Source of the DNA: Saprospiraceae bacterium
GTDB taxonomy: Bacteria; Bacteroidota; Bacteroidia; Chitinophagales; Saprospiraceae
NCBI GenBank assembly: GCA_016787525.1
Contig: JAEUUP010000081.1
Coordinates: forward strand, 1 to 44,405
Direction: 5' to 3'
DNA: 44,405 nucleotides
The notes under the pieces are model-generated. The model searched no databases. It saw only the letters and a list, made by a program, of their open reading frames with translations, and had not been told where the DNA came from. Of this stretch, positions 11,501 to 19,853 are shown in pieces; the stretch's first letter is position 1, and every line of letters begins with the position of its first letter. The position numbers were made by a program, and so were the translations under genes.

Positions 11501-14500
11501 TATGAATCAGGGCAAGAACCATTGGTTCTGAGTTCAACCATTGCCACGCTCACATTCGCATCGCAATTATCTGTTGCGCCTACGGTTGGTGCAGTTGGTA
11601 CGTTTGTACACTCAACTGTTACATTTGCAGGAACGCCAACTAATACAGGTTTAGTTATATCTCTAACTGTAATCAATTGCGAAGCTGTTGCTGTATTGCC
11701 GCAGTTGTCTGTTGCTGTCCAAGTACGTGTCAATGTGTAATAATCAGGGCAAGCACCATTGGTGCGAATTTCATAAAAGGTTACACGAGGAGATGTAGTA
11801 CAATTATCTGTCGCTGTTACAACAGGTTCAGACGGAACATTTGAACATTCAACCGTTACATTCGCAGGAACACCTACAAGAATTGGTGCAATCGTATCTT
11901 GACGTGTTGGGCAATCGCAAGCAATCGCTTGAGGCACATACAAACCAAAATCAACTGTCAAGTTTGTCAATGAACTTGTGTCACCATCGTTTACTGGCTC
12001 GCCATAGAGTGCCAAGTTCACGATTTGAGACATCACCATAGCTCCCATTGCAGTACCATTGTCCGTCTCATTTGCATCAACAACTGTTGATGGTTCATAA
12101 GTACCCGCACCATCGTTATCTGTTGGTCCATCACCTGTTGAAGATTTCAAACCAGATGGCACGTTATTGAGTTTCACCCAATAATTACCCGCAGCCAAAC
12201 CTGTGAACAAGTAGTTACCGTTGATGTCTGTAATTAATGTATCAACTGCTACGTCGTCACCGTTGCCTTTAACCGCATCTGTTGTGCTGTAAAGGATAAC
12301 TTCTACATTCGATAAGCCACTTTCGTTAGCGTCTTTAGTACCATTGTTGTTTGTATCCAACCAAACCAAATTACCCAAAGTCAAAGTAGGTAAAGTTTGA
12401 GGTGTGTAAAGACCAAAGTCAACTGTCGTATTGGTATTCGCGTCTGTGTCATCGTCATTCGTTGGTTCGCTGTTTGTAGCTAAAACCACCATTTGAGACA
12501 TGACCATCGTACCCATTGACGTACCATTATCTGTATTGTTTTGGTCAACTGTCGTGCTTGGCTCGAAAGCACCTGCACCATCGTTATCGTAAATGCCATC
12601 GCCTGTTGACGATACCAAAATAGATGGTACATTGTTCAATTTAACCCAGTAGTTACCCGCAGTCAAACCTGTGAACAAATAGTTACCATTCACATCTGTC
12701 GTCAAAGTATCAACTGCTACGTCGTCACCGTTGCCTTTTGTGCCGTCAACTGACGAGTACAAAATAACTTCGATGCCACCTAAGCCGTTTTCTGTCGCAT
12801 CTTTAACACCGTTGTTGTTCTCATCCAACCAGACCAAATTACCAATGGATAATTTCGGTGTGATTGTGATAATCCACACGGTCGTGTCTTTGCGTCCCAA
12901 ACTGTCGGTCGCTACTACACACAGGGTGTCAACGTGGCTACCTGGTACTGTACCCGCTGTGTAAACTGCACATCCTTGTGCATTCGTCGTCCATGTACCA
13001 AAATCAGTTTGTCCGTCTGGCTCACATGTCGTTACTACAACGCTGCCAATGTTGCGCAAGTCGTCTCCTGTCGCACACAACCCTTGTGTCGTGCTGTCAA
13101 CTGGCACACTCACATACAAGGTATCGGGTGTGAGGATGGGTTTGTACAAACCAAAGTCAACCGTTGTGTCAACCTCGCCTTGCGTCAAGTTTGTGATACT
13201 TGACATCACCATCGCACCCATTTCAGTACCGTTGTCTGTATTGTCTGCCGTAGATGTTGATGGCTCGAATGCGCCTGCGCCATCTGTGTCGTTAACACCG
13301 TCGCCTGTGGATGAGACCATACCACTCGGTACACCTGTTCCGCTTAGTTTGACGTAGTAATCACCTGCGTCTAAACCTCCAAACAAATAATTACCATTCG
13401 CATCTGTCACTGTTGTTTTAACCACTTGGTCATCGCCGCTCTTAACGCCGTCTGTACCTAAGTTGTACAACACCACTTCCACACCTGCAATACCCCCCTC
13501 AGTAGGGTCTTTAATACCGTTGTTGTTCGCATCGTTCCATACCACATTACCCAAACTTGATTTCGGTGTAATGGTGATGATCCATACCGTCGTGTCTTTG
13601 CGTCCTAAACTGTCGGTCGCTACGATACAAATTGTATCTACTGTGTTACCTGCTATGTGTCCCGCTGTGTATATCACGCAATTGTTCACATCTGTTGTAT
13701 ATGTACCAAAGTCGGTTTGACCATCTGGCTCGCACGTCGTCGCAACGACGCTCGATACATTTGTCAAATCATCCGCTGTTACACACAATGGATTTGTTGT
13801 CGAATCTATCGGAACACTCACATACAACGTATCGGGTGGGAAGACTGGGAAATAGAAACCAAAATCTACTGTTAAGTTCGTATTCGGGTCTGTGTCTCCA
13901 TCATTCACTGGCTCTCCGTTCAATGACATCACTATCGCTTGCGACATCACCATCGTTGTGCCAATCATTGTCGTTCCGTTGTCCTTCTCGTTTTCGTCAA
14001 CAACTGTACTTGGTTCGTATGTACCCGCACCATCATTGTCTGAAACACCATCGCCCGTTGAGCTGATAAAGCCCGGAGGAATACCCGCGCCTGTCAGTTT
14101 TACATAATACGTGCCATCTGTCATGCCTGTAAACAAGTAGTTACCTGCATTGTCTGTGTTTTGTGCTGTCAAAAGAAGGTCGTCGTTCGTCCCTTTGACT
14201 CCGTCTAATCCGACATTCCACAACTCCACCGCGACATTCGCTAATCCGCTTTCTGTCGCATCTTTTACACCGTTGTTGTTCGCATCATTCCATACCACAT
14301 TACCCAATGAAAGGGTTGGTAAACAACCATTTACAACAACTTTTACAGTGTCTTTACAACCATTTACATCTATCTCAAAACAGTACGTACCGTTCACTGT
14401 CATACCACTCGCTGCTCCTGCACTCGTAATCAAGGCAGTTGCACCTACTGGCTGGCTTTGAATCGTCCATATGCCCGTCGTCGCAAAATCATATGCGCTT

Positions 14501-17500
14501 GGTGTGCTGTTACCCACACAATTCAACGTCACATCGCCACCTAAATTTGGCTTCGCATTAATCGTGACAACAATACTTGTCGTATCCCAACATGCCGAAC
14601 CAATCGCTGATGTATCTTGTTTACGTATCCAAATTGTCGTCACACCAACTGTCGAAATCACTGTATTACTGAGCGGGTTCACTCCCGCAGCTGCATCATT
14701 TGGATCTGCATAGTAACTCAACACCCCACTCAAATTATTCGCTTCACTCACCGCTATCGCCGCCACATCTACAACACCTGGCGCACAAATCGCCGCAGGA
14801 CTCACTGCACTGATGTCCAAGGGATGACATTGGGGCGCGTATAAACCGAAGTCAACTGCCGTGTCAACTTCACCTGCTGTCAAATTCGTGATGCTCGACA
14901 TAATCATCGCACCCATTTGACTGCCGTTGTCCGTATTGTCCGCTGTTGACGTACTTAGTTCAAAGGCACCTGCATTGTCATTATCGTATATGCCATCACC
15001 TGTCGAGGATACCATTCCTGTCGGTACTCCTAAACCACTCAGTTTGACGTAATAATCACCCGCTATCAAGCCTGTGAAGAGGTAATGACCTGTCGCATCT
15101 GTTACAAATGTATCTACTGCTACGTCGTCAACACTCTTGATACCGTCTGTGCCTAAGTTGTACAAGACAACTTCTACACCTGCAATACCCCCCTCAGTAG
15201 GGTCTTTCAAACCGTTGTTATTCGCATCGTTCCAGACTAAGTTGCCTAAGCTTGACAATAATACGGGTTCGTACAAACCAAAGTCAACCGTTGTATCAAC
15301 TTCACCTGCTGTCAAATTCGTGATGCTCGACATAATCATCACACCCATTTGACTACCATTGTCCGTATTGTCCGCTGTTGACGTACTTGGCTCAAATGCA
15401 CCTGCATTGTCATTGTCATATACACCATCACCTGTGGATGATACCATTCCTGTCGGTACTCCTAAACCACTCAGTTTGACGTAGTAATCACCCGCTATCA
15501 AGCCTGTGAAGAGGTAATGACCTGTCGCATCTGTTACAAATGTATCAAGCGCAACATCATCTCCATTCTTGATACCGTCTGTGCCTAAGTTGTACAAGAC
15601 AACCTCTACACCTGCAATACCCCCCTCAGTAGGGTCTTTTATACCGTTGTTATTCGCATCATTCCATACCAAGTTGCCTAAGCTTGACAATAATACGGGT
15701 TCATACAAACCGAAGTCAACCGTCGTGTCAACTTCACCTGCTGTCAAATTCGTAATGCTTGACATAATCATCACACCCATTTGACTACCATTGTCCGTAT
15801 TGTCCGCTGTTGACGTGCTTGGTTCAAATGCACCTGCATTGTCATTGTCATATATGCCATCACCTGTCGAGGAGACCATTCCTGTCGGTACTCCTAAACC
15901 ACTCAGTTTGACGTAGTAATCACCCGCTATCAAGCCTGTGAAGAGGTAATGACCTGTCGCATCTGTTACAAATGTATCTACTGCTACGTCGTCAACACTC
16001 TTGATACCGTCTGTGCCTAAGTTGTACAAGACAACCTCAACACCTGCAATACCCCCCTCAGTTGGGTCTTTCAAACCGTTGTTATTCGTATCGTTCCATA
16101 CTAAGTTGCCTAAGCTTGACAATGGAATCGGTGTATAAAGACCAAAATCAACTGTCAAGTTGGTATTTGGGTCTGTATCGCCATCATTTGTAGGTTCAGT
16201 ATTTAATGTCAATACAACAGCTTGGGACATTATCATTGCGCCCATCGCTGTACCATTATCTTCTTCATTTACATCAACAACTGTTGATGGTTCAAATGAA
16301 CCAATACCATCTGTATCATTCACACCTTCACCTGTTGATGAAACCATGCCTGTCGGAATACCTGTACCTGTCAATTTAACATAGTACGTACCGTCAGTCA
16401 TACCAGTGAACAAATAATTACCATTCGTGTCGGTGTTTTGTGATGTTAAGAGGAAGTCATCGCCACCGCCTTTTGCACCATCAATACCGACATTCCATAA
16501 CTGTACTTCAACACCTGGAATACCTGTTTCTGTGGCATCTTTGATACCGTTATTATTCGCATCATTCCATACCAAGTTACCCAAACTCAAAGTTGGGACA
16601 CAAGGTGTAACTGTCACTGCAACAGTATCTTTACAACCATTGATACTCAACTCAAAAGTGTATTGTCCACCTAATGTCAAACCTGTCGCATTACCATTGC
16701 CGTCAATTAAAGCTGATGCACCAACAGGTTGAGTCAATACTGACCATGTACCTACTTGGTTGAAATTGATTGTTGACGGTGTCATATTACCCGAACAAAC
16801 CAACGATGTGTCCTTACCCGCATTTGGCAATGGATTGACCGTTACAACAACTTCTGCTGTGTCTTTACATCCACTCGCATTCTCACCTATCAATTGATAT
16901 GTCGTCGTCCCTACTGAGGGGGTCACGGCAGTCGGTGTTGTCACCGCATTACCACTCACCGTCCATGTCGGATTCACGATGCTTCCGTAGCCTGCTACTA
17001 AACTTGTCAAATCTACCGCTGTGCCTTCACACTCTGTCTTTGAGCCGTCCGCATAGACTGGCTTCGGATTGATTGTTACGACTACTGATACGGTGTCGTA
17101 ACATGGCGCAGCATTGCCTTCCATACGTATCCAATATGTCCCACTCGTTGAAATCACTGTTGATGTCAACGCATTAGTTCCTGCTACTGCATCCGATGCA
17201 CTCGCATAATAACTGATTGCACCGTTGATGCCTTGCGCATCTGTTACTACTATACTCGCCAAATCAACTGTCAATGGTGCACAGACTGCCGCTGGACTCG
17301 CCGCACTGATGTCTGGACTCGTACAATTGCACGCAGGTATTGTCACTTTGACTGTGTCTTTACAACCATTGATTTCCAACACATATTCATAGTCACCTGA
17401 AACCGTCATCGTACTCGCAAAACCTGCACTCGTGATGTTTGCACTCGCACCTGCTGGCTGTGTTAATACACTCCATGTCCCACTTTGTGCAAAATCATAC

Positions 17501-19191
17501 GTCGTCGGGGCAACTGCTCCGTTACAGACCAACAATGTGTCCTTACCTGCATTTGGCAATGGATTAACCGTTACAACAACTTCTGCTGTGTCTTTGCATC
17601 CACTCGCATTCTCACCTATCAACTGATAGGTCGTCGTTCCTACTGAGGGGGTCACGGCAGTCGGTGTTGTCACCGCATTACCACTCACCGTCCATGTCGG
17701 ATTCACGATGCTTCCGTAGCCTGCTACTAAACTCGTCAAATCTACCGCTGTGCCTTCACACTCCGTCTTTGAGCCGTCTGCATAGACTGGCTTAGGATTG
17801 ATTGTTACGACTACTGATACGGTGTCGTAACATGGCGCAAAGCTGCCTTCTTTCCGAATCCAATAAGTGCCACTCGTCGAGATGATTGTAGAAGCTAATG
17901 GATTCGTTGCCGCCACTGCATCGGCAGCCGTTGCATAATAGGAGACACCACCTGTCACGTTATTGTTATCAGTCACTGTGATAGCTGATAAGTCAACTGT
18001 CAAAGGCGCACACACCGCCGCTGGTGAAGCCGCTATAATATCGGGCAACACACAAACAGGTTTATATAAACCAAAGTCTATTGTCAAATTTGAATTGGCA
18101 CTGCCGTCTTCACTTATAGGTTCTCCATTAAGCGTCAAACGAACGGTATCACTCATTATCATTGGTGAGCCAACCATCTTCGTACCATTGTCATCGGAGT
18201 CAATTGACTCATCCGATGAACCTGGCTCAAAATTACCAGCACCATCATTGTCATTAATGCCGTCACCTGTCGAACTCACATATCCTGTTGGTACTCCTGT
18301 ACCTGTTAATTTCACATAATACAAGCCTGGGTTCAAGTTCGTAAACAAATAAAGACCGCCACCAGCAGTCGTTATTGTAGAGTCTAAAATATCATCATTT
18401 GTTCCTTTCAAACCATCAATACCAGCAGACCACAATTGAACATTAACATTGTCAATACCAGAGTCTGCCCCATTGAACTTACCATCATTGTCTTTGTCAT
18501 CAAACACCAAATTGCCCAACGACAAACATGAGTCGCGGACAACAGTAATAGGGCAACATAAAGAAGTTGGACAACTCGTACCCATCGTTTCAGCAGTAAA
18601 GGTGTAATCCCCAACCCCTCGAATCCGATACGTATCCTGTATCGCTCCTGATATGGGCGCACCGTTCAGATACCACTGATAGTTGGCGTATCCCGTCGGT
18701 GCCGTTGCCAGCACGTTTATGTCGTCACGACAGTTATAGTGCATAGGCACTGTAATACAAGCACTCGACCAGTCGTCTTCTATGACACTGCCATTGCTTG
18801 GTGTTGAATCGGGGTCAGCACCGCCCGAAGCTGTTACTTCTGCCTGTCCGAATACAACGCCTTCCGATGCTATCGAAACCGTAATATTCAACAAAGCAGA
18901 ATCCCCAGCAGCGATACCACCGACCGTCCACACGCCCGTACCATTGACATAGTTCCCACCACCGTCATCACTGACATAAGTAGAACCAGTCGGCACTGGA
19001 CTTGTGACGGCTACGCCTGATGCAGCCGTAGCACCCTCGTTTTTGACAACAATGGTGAATGTCGCAGAACTACCGATGGTAGTTGATGTGACACTACTTC
19101 GCATGGCGACCGATAAGTCCTGCGCTTGCATCGCAAACGCAAAAAGCAGCACAGGTATAACCAATGCTGTCTTTCGTAAAGCACCTCTCAT
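2593..19191 (-). CDS. Giant secreted multidomain adhesin with SdrD-B, HYR, SprB repeats and type B T9SS sorting domain
   Basis: About 5530 aa from the chosen start at 19191, where MRGALRKTALVIPVLLFAFAMQAQ is a clean signal peptide. The frame stays open to an ATG at 19347, so a 52-residue longer form is possible. Domains by coordinate: DUF11 (about 18960-18790); SdrD-B-like repeats with DxNxxGxxD Ca-binding signatures at about 18525-18055, 16600-16130, three near-identical ones 16130-14830, 14310-13850, 13560-13150, 12850-12420, 12390-11945, 10955-10500, 10480-10020, plus a weaker one near 9100; Ig-like blocks 18050-16610 and 14820-14310; four HYR-like repeats 11910-10975; DUF11 10005-9600 and 8740-8370; PKD 8365-8130; six or more HYR repeats 7120-5170; three SprB-like repeats 5165-4480; a Big_9/cadherin-like domain near 3090-2860; and a C-terminal gliding-motility-associated (CHU_C, type B sorting) domain at about 2855-2595 with FSPNGDGLNDNF and YNRWG. 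It is likely exported by the type IX system and surface-bound, for adhesion or gliding. It carries 12 exact CCCCTCAGTA copies. Confidence 0.9.
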   Translation of the reverse strand: MRGALRKTALVIPVLLFAFAMQAQDLSVAMRSSVTSTTIGSSATFTIVVKNEGATAASGVAVTSPVPTGSTYVSDDGGGNYVNGTGVWTVGGIAAGDSALLNITVSIASEGVVFGQAEVTASGGADPDSTPSNGSVIEDDWSSACITVPMHYNCRDDINVLATAPTGYANYQWYLNGAPISGAIQDTYRIRGVGDYTFTAETMGTSCPTSLCCPITVVRDSCLSLGNLVFDDKDNDGKFNGADSGIDNVNVQLWSAGIDGLKGTNDDILDSTITTAGGGLYLFTNLNPGLYYVKLTGTGVPTGYVSSTGDGINDNDGAGNFEPGSSDESIDSDDNGTKMVGSPMIMSDTVRLTLNGEPISEDGSANSNLTIDFGLYKPVCVLPDIIAASPAAVCAPLTVDLSAITVTDNNNVTGGVSYYATAADAVAATNPLASTIISTSGTYWIRKEGSFAPCYDTVSVVVTINPKPVYADGSKTECEGTAVDLTSLVAGYGSIVNPTWTVSGNAVTTPTAVTPSVGTTTYQLIGENASGCKDTAEVVVTVNPLPNAGKDTLLVCNGAVAPTTYDFAQSGTWSVLTQPAGASANITSAGFASTMTVSGDYEYVLEINGCKDTVKVTIPACNCTSPDISAASPAAVCAPLTVDLASIVVTDAQGINGAISYYASASDAVAGTNALTSTVISTSGTYWIRMEGNAAPCYDTVSVVVTINPKPVYADGSKTECEGTAVDLTSLVAGYGSIVNPTWTVSGNAVTTPTAVTPSVGTTTYQLIGENASGCKDTAEVVVTVNPLPNAGKDTSLVCSGNMTPSTINFNQVGTWSVLTQPVGASALIDGNGNATGLTLGGQYTFELSINGCKDTVAVTVTPCVPTLSLGNLVWNDANNNGIKDATETGIPGVEVQLWNVGIDGAKGGGDDFLLTSQNTDTNGNYLFTGMTDGTYYVKLTGTGIPTGMVSSTGEGVNDTDGIGSFEPSTVVDVNEEDNGTAMGAMIMSQAVVLTLNTEPTNDGDTDPNTNLTVDFGLYTPIPLSSLGNLVWNDTNNNGLKDPTEGGIAGVEVVLYNLGTDGIKSVDDVAVDTFVTDATGHYLFTGLIAGDYYVKLSGLGVPTGMVSSTGDGIYDNDNAGAFEPSTSTADNTDNGSQMGVMIMSSITNLTAGEVDTTVDFGLYEPVLLSSLGNLVWNDANNNGIKDPTEGGIAGVEVVLYNLGTDGIKNGDDVALDTFVTDATGHYLFTGLIAGDYYVKLSGLGVPTGMVSSTGDGVYDNDNAGAFEPSTSTADNTDNGSQMGVMIMSSITNLTAGEVDTTVDFGLYEPVLLSSLGNLVWNDANNNGLKDPTEGGIAGVEVVLYNLGTDGIKSVDDVAVDTFVTDATGHYLFTGLIAGDYYVKLSGLGVPTGMVSSTGDGIYDNDNAGAFELSTSTADNTDNGSQMGAMIMSSITNLTAGEVDTAVDFGLYAPQCHPLDISAVSPAAICAPGVVDVAAIAVSEANNLSGVLSYYADPNDAAAGVNPLSNTVISTVGVTTIWIRKQDTSAIGSACWDTTSIVVTINAKPNLGGDVTLNCVGNSTPSAYDFATTGIWTIQSQPVGATALITSAGAASGMTVNGTYCFEIDVNGCKDTVKVVVNGCLPTLSLGNVVWNDANNNGVKDATESGLANVAVELWNVGLDGVKGTNDDLLLTAQNTDNAGNYLFTGMTDGTYYVKLTGAGIPPGFISSTGDGVSDNDGAGTYEPSTVVDENEKDNGTTMIGTTMVMSQAIVMSLNGEPVNDGDTDPNTNLTVDFGFYFPVFPPDTLYVSVPIDSTTNPLCVTADDLTNVSSVVATTCEPDGQTDFGTYTTDVNNCVIYTAGHIAGNTVDTICIVATDSLGRKDTTVWIITITPKSSLGNVVWNDANNNGIKDPTEGGIAGVEVVLYNLGTDGVKSGDDQVVKTTVTDANGNYLFGGLDAGDYYVKLSGTGVPSGMVSSTGDGVNDTDGAGAFEPSTSTADNTDNGTEMGAMVMSSITNLTQGEVDTTVDFGLYKPILTPDTLYVSVPVDSTTQGLCATGDDLRNIGSVVVTTCEPDGQTDFGTWTTNAQGCAVYTAGTVPGSHVDTLCVVATDSLGRKDTTVWIITITPKLSIGNLVWLDENNNGVKDATENGLGGIEVILYSSVDGTKGNGDDVAVDTLTTDVNGNYLFTGLTAGNYWVKLNNVPSILVSSTGDGIYDNDGAGAFEPSTTVDQNNTDNGTSMGTMVMSQMVVLATNSEPTNDDDTDANTNTTVDFGLYTPQTLPTLTLGNLVWLDTNNNGTKDANESGLSNVEVILYSTTDAVKGNGDDVAVDTLITDINGNYLFTGLAAGNYWVKLNNVPSGLKSSTGDGPTDNDGAGTYEPSTVVDANETDNGTAMGAMVMSQIVNLALYGEPVNDGDTSSLTNLTVDFGLYVPQAIACDCPTRQDTIAPILVGVPANVTVECSNVPSEPVVTATDNCTTSPRVTFYEIRTNGACPDYYTLTRTWTATDNCGNTATASQLITVRDITKPVLVGVPANVTVECTNVPTAPTVGATDNCDANVSVAMVELRTNGSCPDSYTLTRTWTATDNCGNTATASQVVTVRDTTKPVFANVPANVTLSCPATMPTALPTASDNCDTNVRITMTDQTTPGNCSGNYVVTRTWTAEDNCGNTSTAQQIITVKDTVAPTLVGVPANVTLNCGQAVPTVPSVSATDTCDASPHVNFAEVTNGAVITRTWTATDACGNTATAAQTITIPNCNVLSLGNIVWRDTDNNGIKDGNEQGIANVEVILYATTDTIKGNGDDVAVDTLLTDINGNYLFSGLAAGQYWVKLTGVGLPSGFISSTGDGPFDADGAGAFEPSTEGDVNERDHGTQMGAMVMSKIVDLALNSEPTNDGDADANTNLTVDFGIYKPTPLPTLSIGNLVWLDANNNGIKDATETGLSGVKVILYNAGNNGIKGGGDDFIVDSLITDVNGNYLFAGLNEGSFYVKLTGLPSNLVSSTGDGPYDADNSGAFEPSTEGDVNERDHGTGMIGTGMVMSNVVVLTRYAEPTNDGDTDSNTNLTVDFGLYTPGIQPVFDLALTKKLAPRPRGVVVNNGNVVRFDITVYNQGNVDAYDVKITDYVPTGLQFTTAANTAALTGNANNWQADSTLIVGNIAAGQSKVVGIFLTVNHAPNDTIFVNKAEISFATDTQGSGNNTLDVDSRADNNPNNDIVGGDDIINNYRNDEDDHDFAYVIDYIDHDPIGYIYCDKTGKLVTGGQISVTGPGLVFYIERGETGRYQFYTDGTPGAYTISYTHPDGYPMSSICLPQADTLNTATADGSSIDKDGVANGISVIGEGANNSYLLDKTCSNNPYYLTINITSGADPIVLNNNLPIQCSFIGALTCKDNNYNSIIDAGDTRFDSVKVYLLNCTTLAVIDSTISVNGQYRFDGLRNGSYRIRAELPNGYRFSIANVGGNELVDSDVDSLGYSACINLQFGECDTSTAQICMIPNIYELNLRKTLAAGQSSTVGVGDTVTFDIKVRNTGSMDAYDVDVTDSLPSHLTLIDNNWTLVGSNAVRRIPFIRFGDSATVSIRTRVNAQTTSILNTASVRGSSRPNGPIEGESTLSNNRDSVRINVRACVLTPDFVMSNTCATEGADFDVLGSYATWSWNFGDGATSTVENPTHIYQVGGTYNVTLTVTDGNGCTGTITKQVIIHPMVWAYAGIDRTICEGDSVHLHTQGGTHYLWLTGTSSLDDTISANPIARPSVTTTYVVSVSNDYGCTTLDTVVVNVVPKPIIVSRTGNLSTCTNGTMPVSITLNQNITSYEIVGSAGWRNVVVNGATITFDAVLNGSYNNLRVILRGTNGCSVTDEFNLYLAGNPKADFVAIEPFCNGNDITLLFTGQATPGANLTYTNNDGGVVVYRSAATATRPAGDTTIIRFPDLGSKLITLTVNDGGCIDTKVQSIYVRKTPVVTITTPDRTICPNTCVQLTATTTLPGMIMWTANQTPSGLSATDILNPIACPTQTTTYVLTVMEAGGCMGRDTVTITVNNNVPVLIGVPANVTVACGSVPAPATVTEQYGAIVRFAETRTDGNCPGNYILTRTWTATDSCNRTVTGTQIITVQDIIAPTLANAPANVTVTCVTDVPVAVILSATDACDNAPVVRSTDVISNETCVNRKTITRTWTATDACGNTSTVAQVITVNDNVAPVLSGVPANVTVTCLAEVPVAPTVTATDNCTGATPTVVPSEVVSNETCVNRKTITRTWTATDACGNTATGVQIITVNDNVPPVLADVPANVTITCNGDMPTAPTVTATDNCTGGTPTVRMTEATTNEVCANRKTVTRTWTATDACGNTATASQVITVNDNIVPVFTSVPADITLNCDETQPNILAVATDNCGTPTIRVNNSTSGSGCNYTILRVFTATDACGNSAQATQTITVRDTKAPVITNVPANTTVDCETNIPAIGTPSVSDACDQSPRLTMTQTTTDSTCYSRKTVVRTWTATDACGNTSTASQTIRVNDNIAPVITPTNPRLVGLHSGDTLTMSCEDIRIFQMGDATAVDNCDGVLTPNTTRFRFEDLARHRGNCLTDGYSLLIECRWYAVDRCGNESEWRIFLKVTDNSAPVMSGCPADVTVASPSAIPTAPTVTATDNCTDTVQVIMTEVTTPTGNNCDYTITRTWTATDACGNFSTCRQIITVKDSIDVKFVWTDVTCTGNDGTITMIPTQGLTYAWSDGGTGAYRTRLSAGTYTVTATRGTCQKVLTVTVGTNCNCVTPVASVQKVDATCGNANGTATIAVDNAANYTFTWSSGGNSTNNRTGLAAGNYSVTVSRNGVPNCSTVVTFTIGNNTQNCCTPPTASIQKTDATCGSANGTATVVVDNTANYTYAWNDGNTSSSRTGLAAGNYTVTVSRIGIANCSTVVSVTIGNNTANCCSDFIAQTSVVKVITDCNGTGDVCVEIPTIDIVSYTITDNGTAYTGGFGTCLAGSTLRFTTGDHIVIFTSPSGCKDTLAVKVVCTPEQVINRTVTFPQTDSTCLTAAQLGLTGNIISVVNECAGSENNTQITINQLTGCISYKSLSIGVDTACLRVTTSTGGSALVKFIITVNLPGCGSIIPQDSVLVTNACGANPKVCVNIPFDVIPDYDILLNDATYTGGLDGCKNDTSFAYTYFTVPGRGATGPYSLDYWTVNGVVYTAPTVNNMDELVALMNAWDPTGHWMLSSSTLTIVGGDRRKTYGGIKITRLSNGSYGIMELNTNIIPLATELEIPRGQSTLVFINHNTGCADTLRINAACLTPQYVESSMYIGDKDTLCIATNELMGTRYRLTKLVPSTNTYARFSDLAGTTCVSRLGVAVGVEKATYVVSDEFGFNDTTYVTTYVYARSVKRPVANIDHASTIKAKPVLIDVLSNDSLNTNGGKINIVSKPKHGEVVVTSDFRIIYTPEVNFCSSTPDAFTYELCTAGGCDTAKVEVTVTCDKIKIYNGFSPNGDGLNDNFVIEGIENFPNNSISVYNRWGTEVMKTKGYKNDWNGKWDGVDLPDGTYFYIFNDGEGNIKSGYVQIQR
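14830..16130 (-). repeat. Three tandem 432-bp repeats (SdrD-B modules) in the giant gene
   Basis: Three near-identical 144-codon units, each starting SSLGNLVWND and ending VDFGLY. The CCCCTCAGTA word falls at 15190, 15622 and 16054, exactly 432 bp apart; the third copy is CCCCTCAGTT. Units differ by a few substitutions only, so they arose by recent tandem duplication or are homogenised by recombination. Copy number is likely to vary between strains. Confidence 0.85.
16820..17841 (-). repeat. Pair of about 290-bp near-identical repeats, 729 bp apart
   Basis: The Ig-like segment encoding KPVYADGSKTECEGTAVDL through the KDTAEVVVTVNPLPNAGKD block is present at about 16820-17112 and again at about 17549-17841. 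The two CCCCTCAGTA copies inside them (16912 and 17641) are 729 bp apart, a multiple of three. The flanking DNA between them is more diverged. Confidence 0.75.
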
Positions 19192-19853
19192 AGGTCTAAA
19201 TTGATTTGTTGTGAAATAATCTGACAAAACAACCTGATGACCTCGTGATTGCGGTGGCGAATCCCCCCTCCTCAATCTTCCAGTCATTGAAGCCATCCTG
19301 TGCAACACAGTAAATTGCTGCGTCAATCTGCATAGAAATAGGTTCATGGTTTTTTCTCGTTTTTGATGTTTTATTGAAAACTTTTTAAATAGTTATATAG
19401 TCGAACTTCCTGAGCAACCTTAAAACAAGGTTTCAAAGTCAAGTCAAATTAAAATCTATGAAATCCATCAGAACTCCTAATACATTGATTATCAATACTA
19501 TTAGAAAATGTTTGTTAGGTAAGCGTTGTTTTTGCAATTATTTATAAATTGATAATAATGTGTTTTCAAAAAATGTACCAAATCTTCATTAAACCTGATT
19601 AATATATTTTTTCAATTTATTTGTTGTTATTTATGCTACTGTTTCACAGGCTCGTCACTACTTTTTTTTTCAACACGGCGCAATATGTCCGCCCTAAATA
19701 CCACTCGCGGGTTATGCTTGTTAAAAACTGTGACACGATTTCCTACCTAATATTTGTTATCTAACATTTCCTCAAAACACCCCCTCAGTATTTTCCTAAA
19801 AAATAGGCTAACTTTACATTTTTTTCATTCATCACATTCAAACCTATCATTCA
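19192..19853. other. Divergent intergenic region
   Basis: About 660 bases between the chosen start of the giant gene and the start of the S15 hydrolase. Bases 19192-19347 could encode an N-terminal extension of the giant protein. The rest is AT-rich and must hold promoters for both genes. A weak TAACTTTAC (19809-19817) could serve the hydrolase, and I found no good element for the giant gene. A CCCCTCAGTA copy lies at 19781-19790. Confidence 0.5.

Noticed and set aside
19192-19347. Start of the giant gene at ATG 19347
   Set aside because: It would put 52 unlike residues (RRGDSPPQSRG and so on) before a perfect signal peptide; the start at 19191 fits export better, though the longer form is not excluded.
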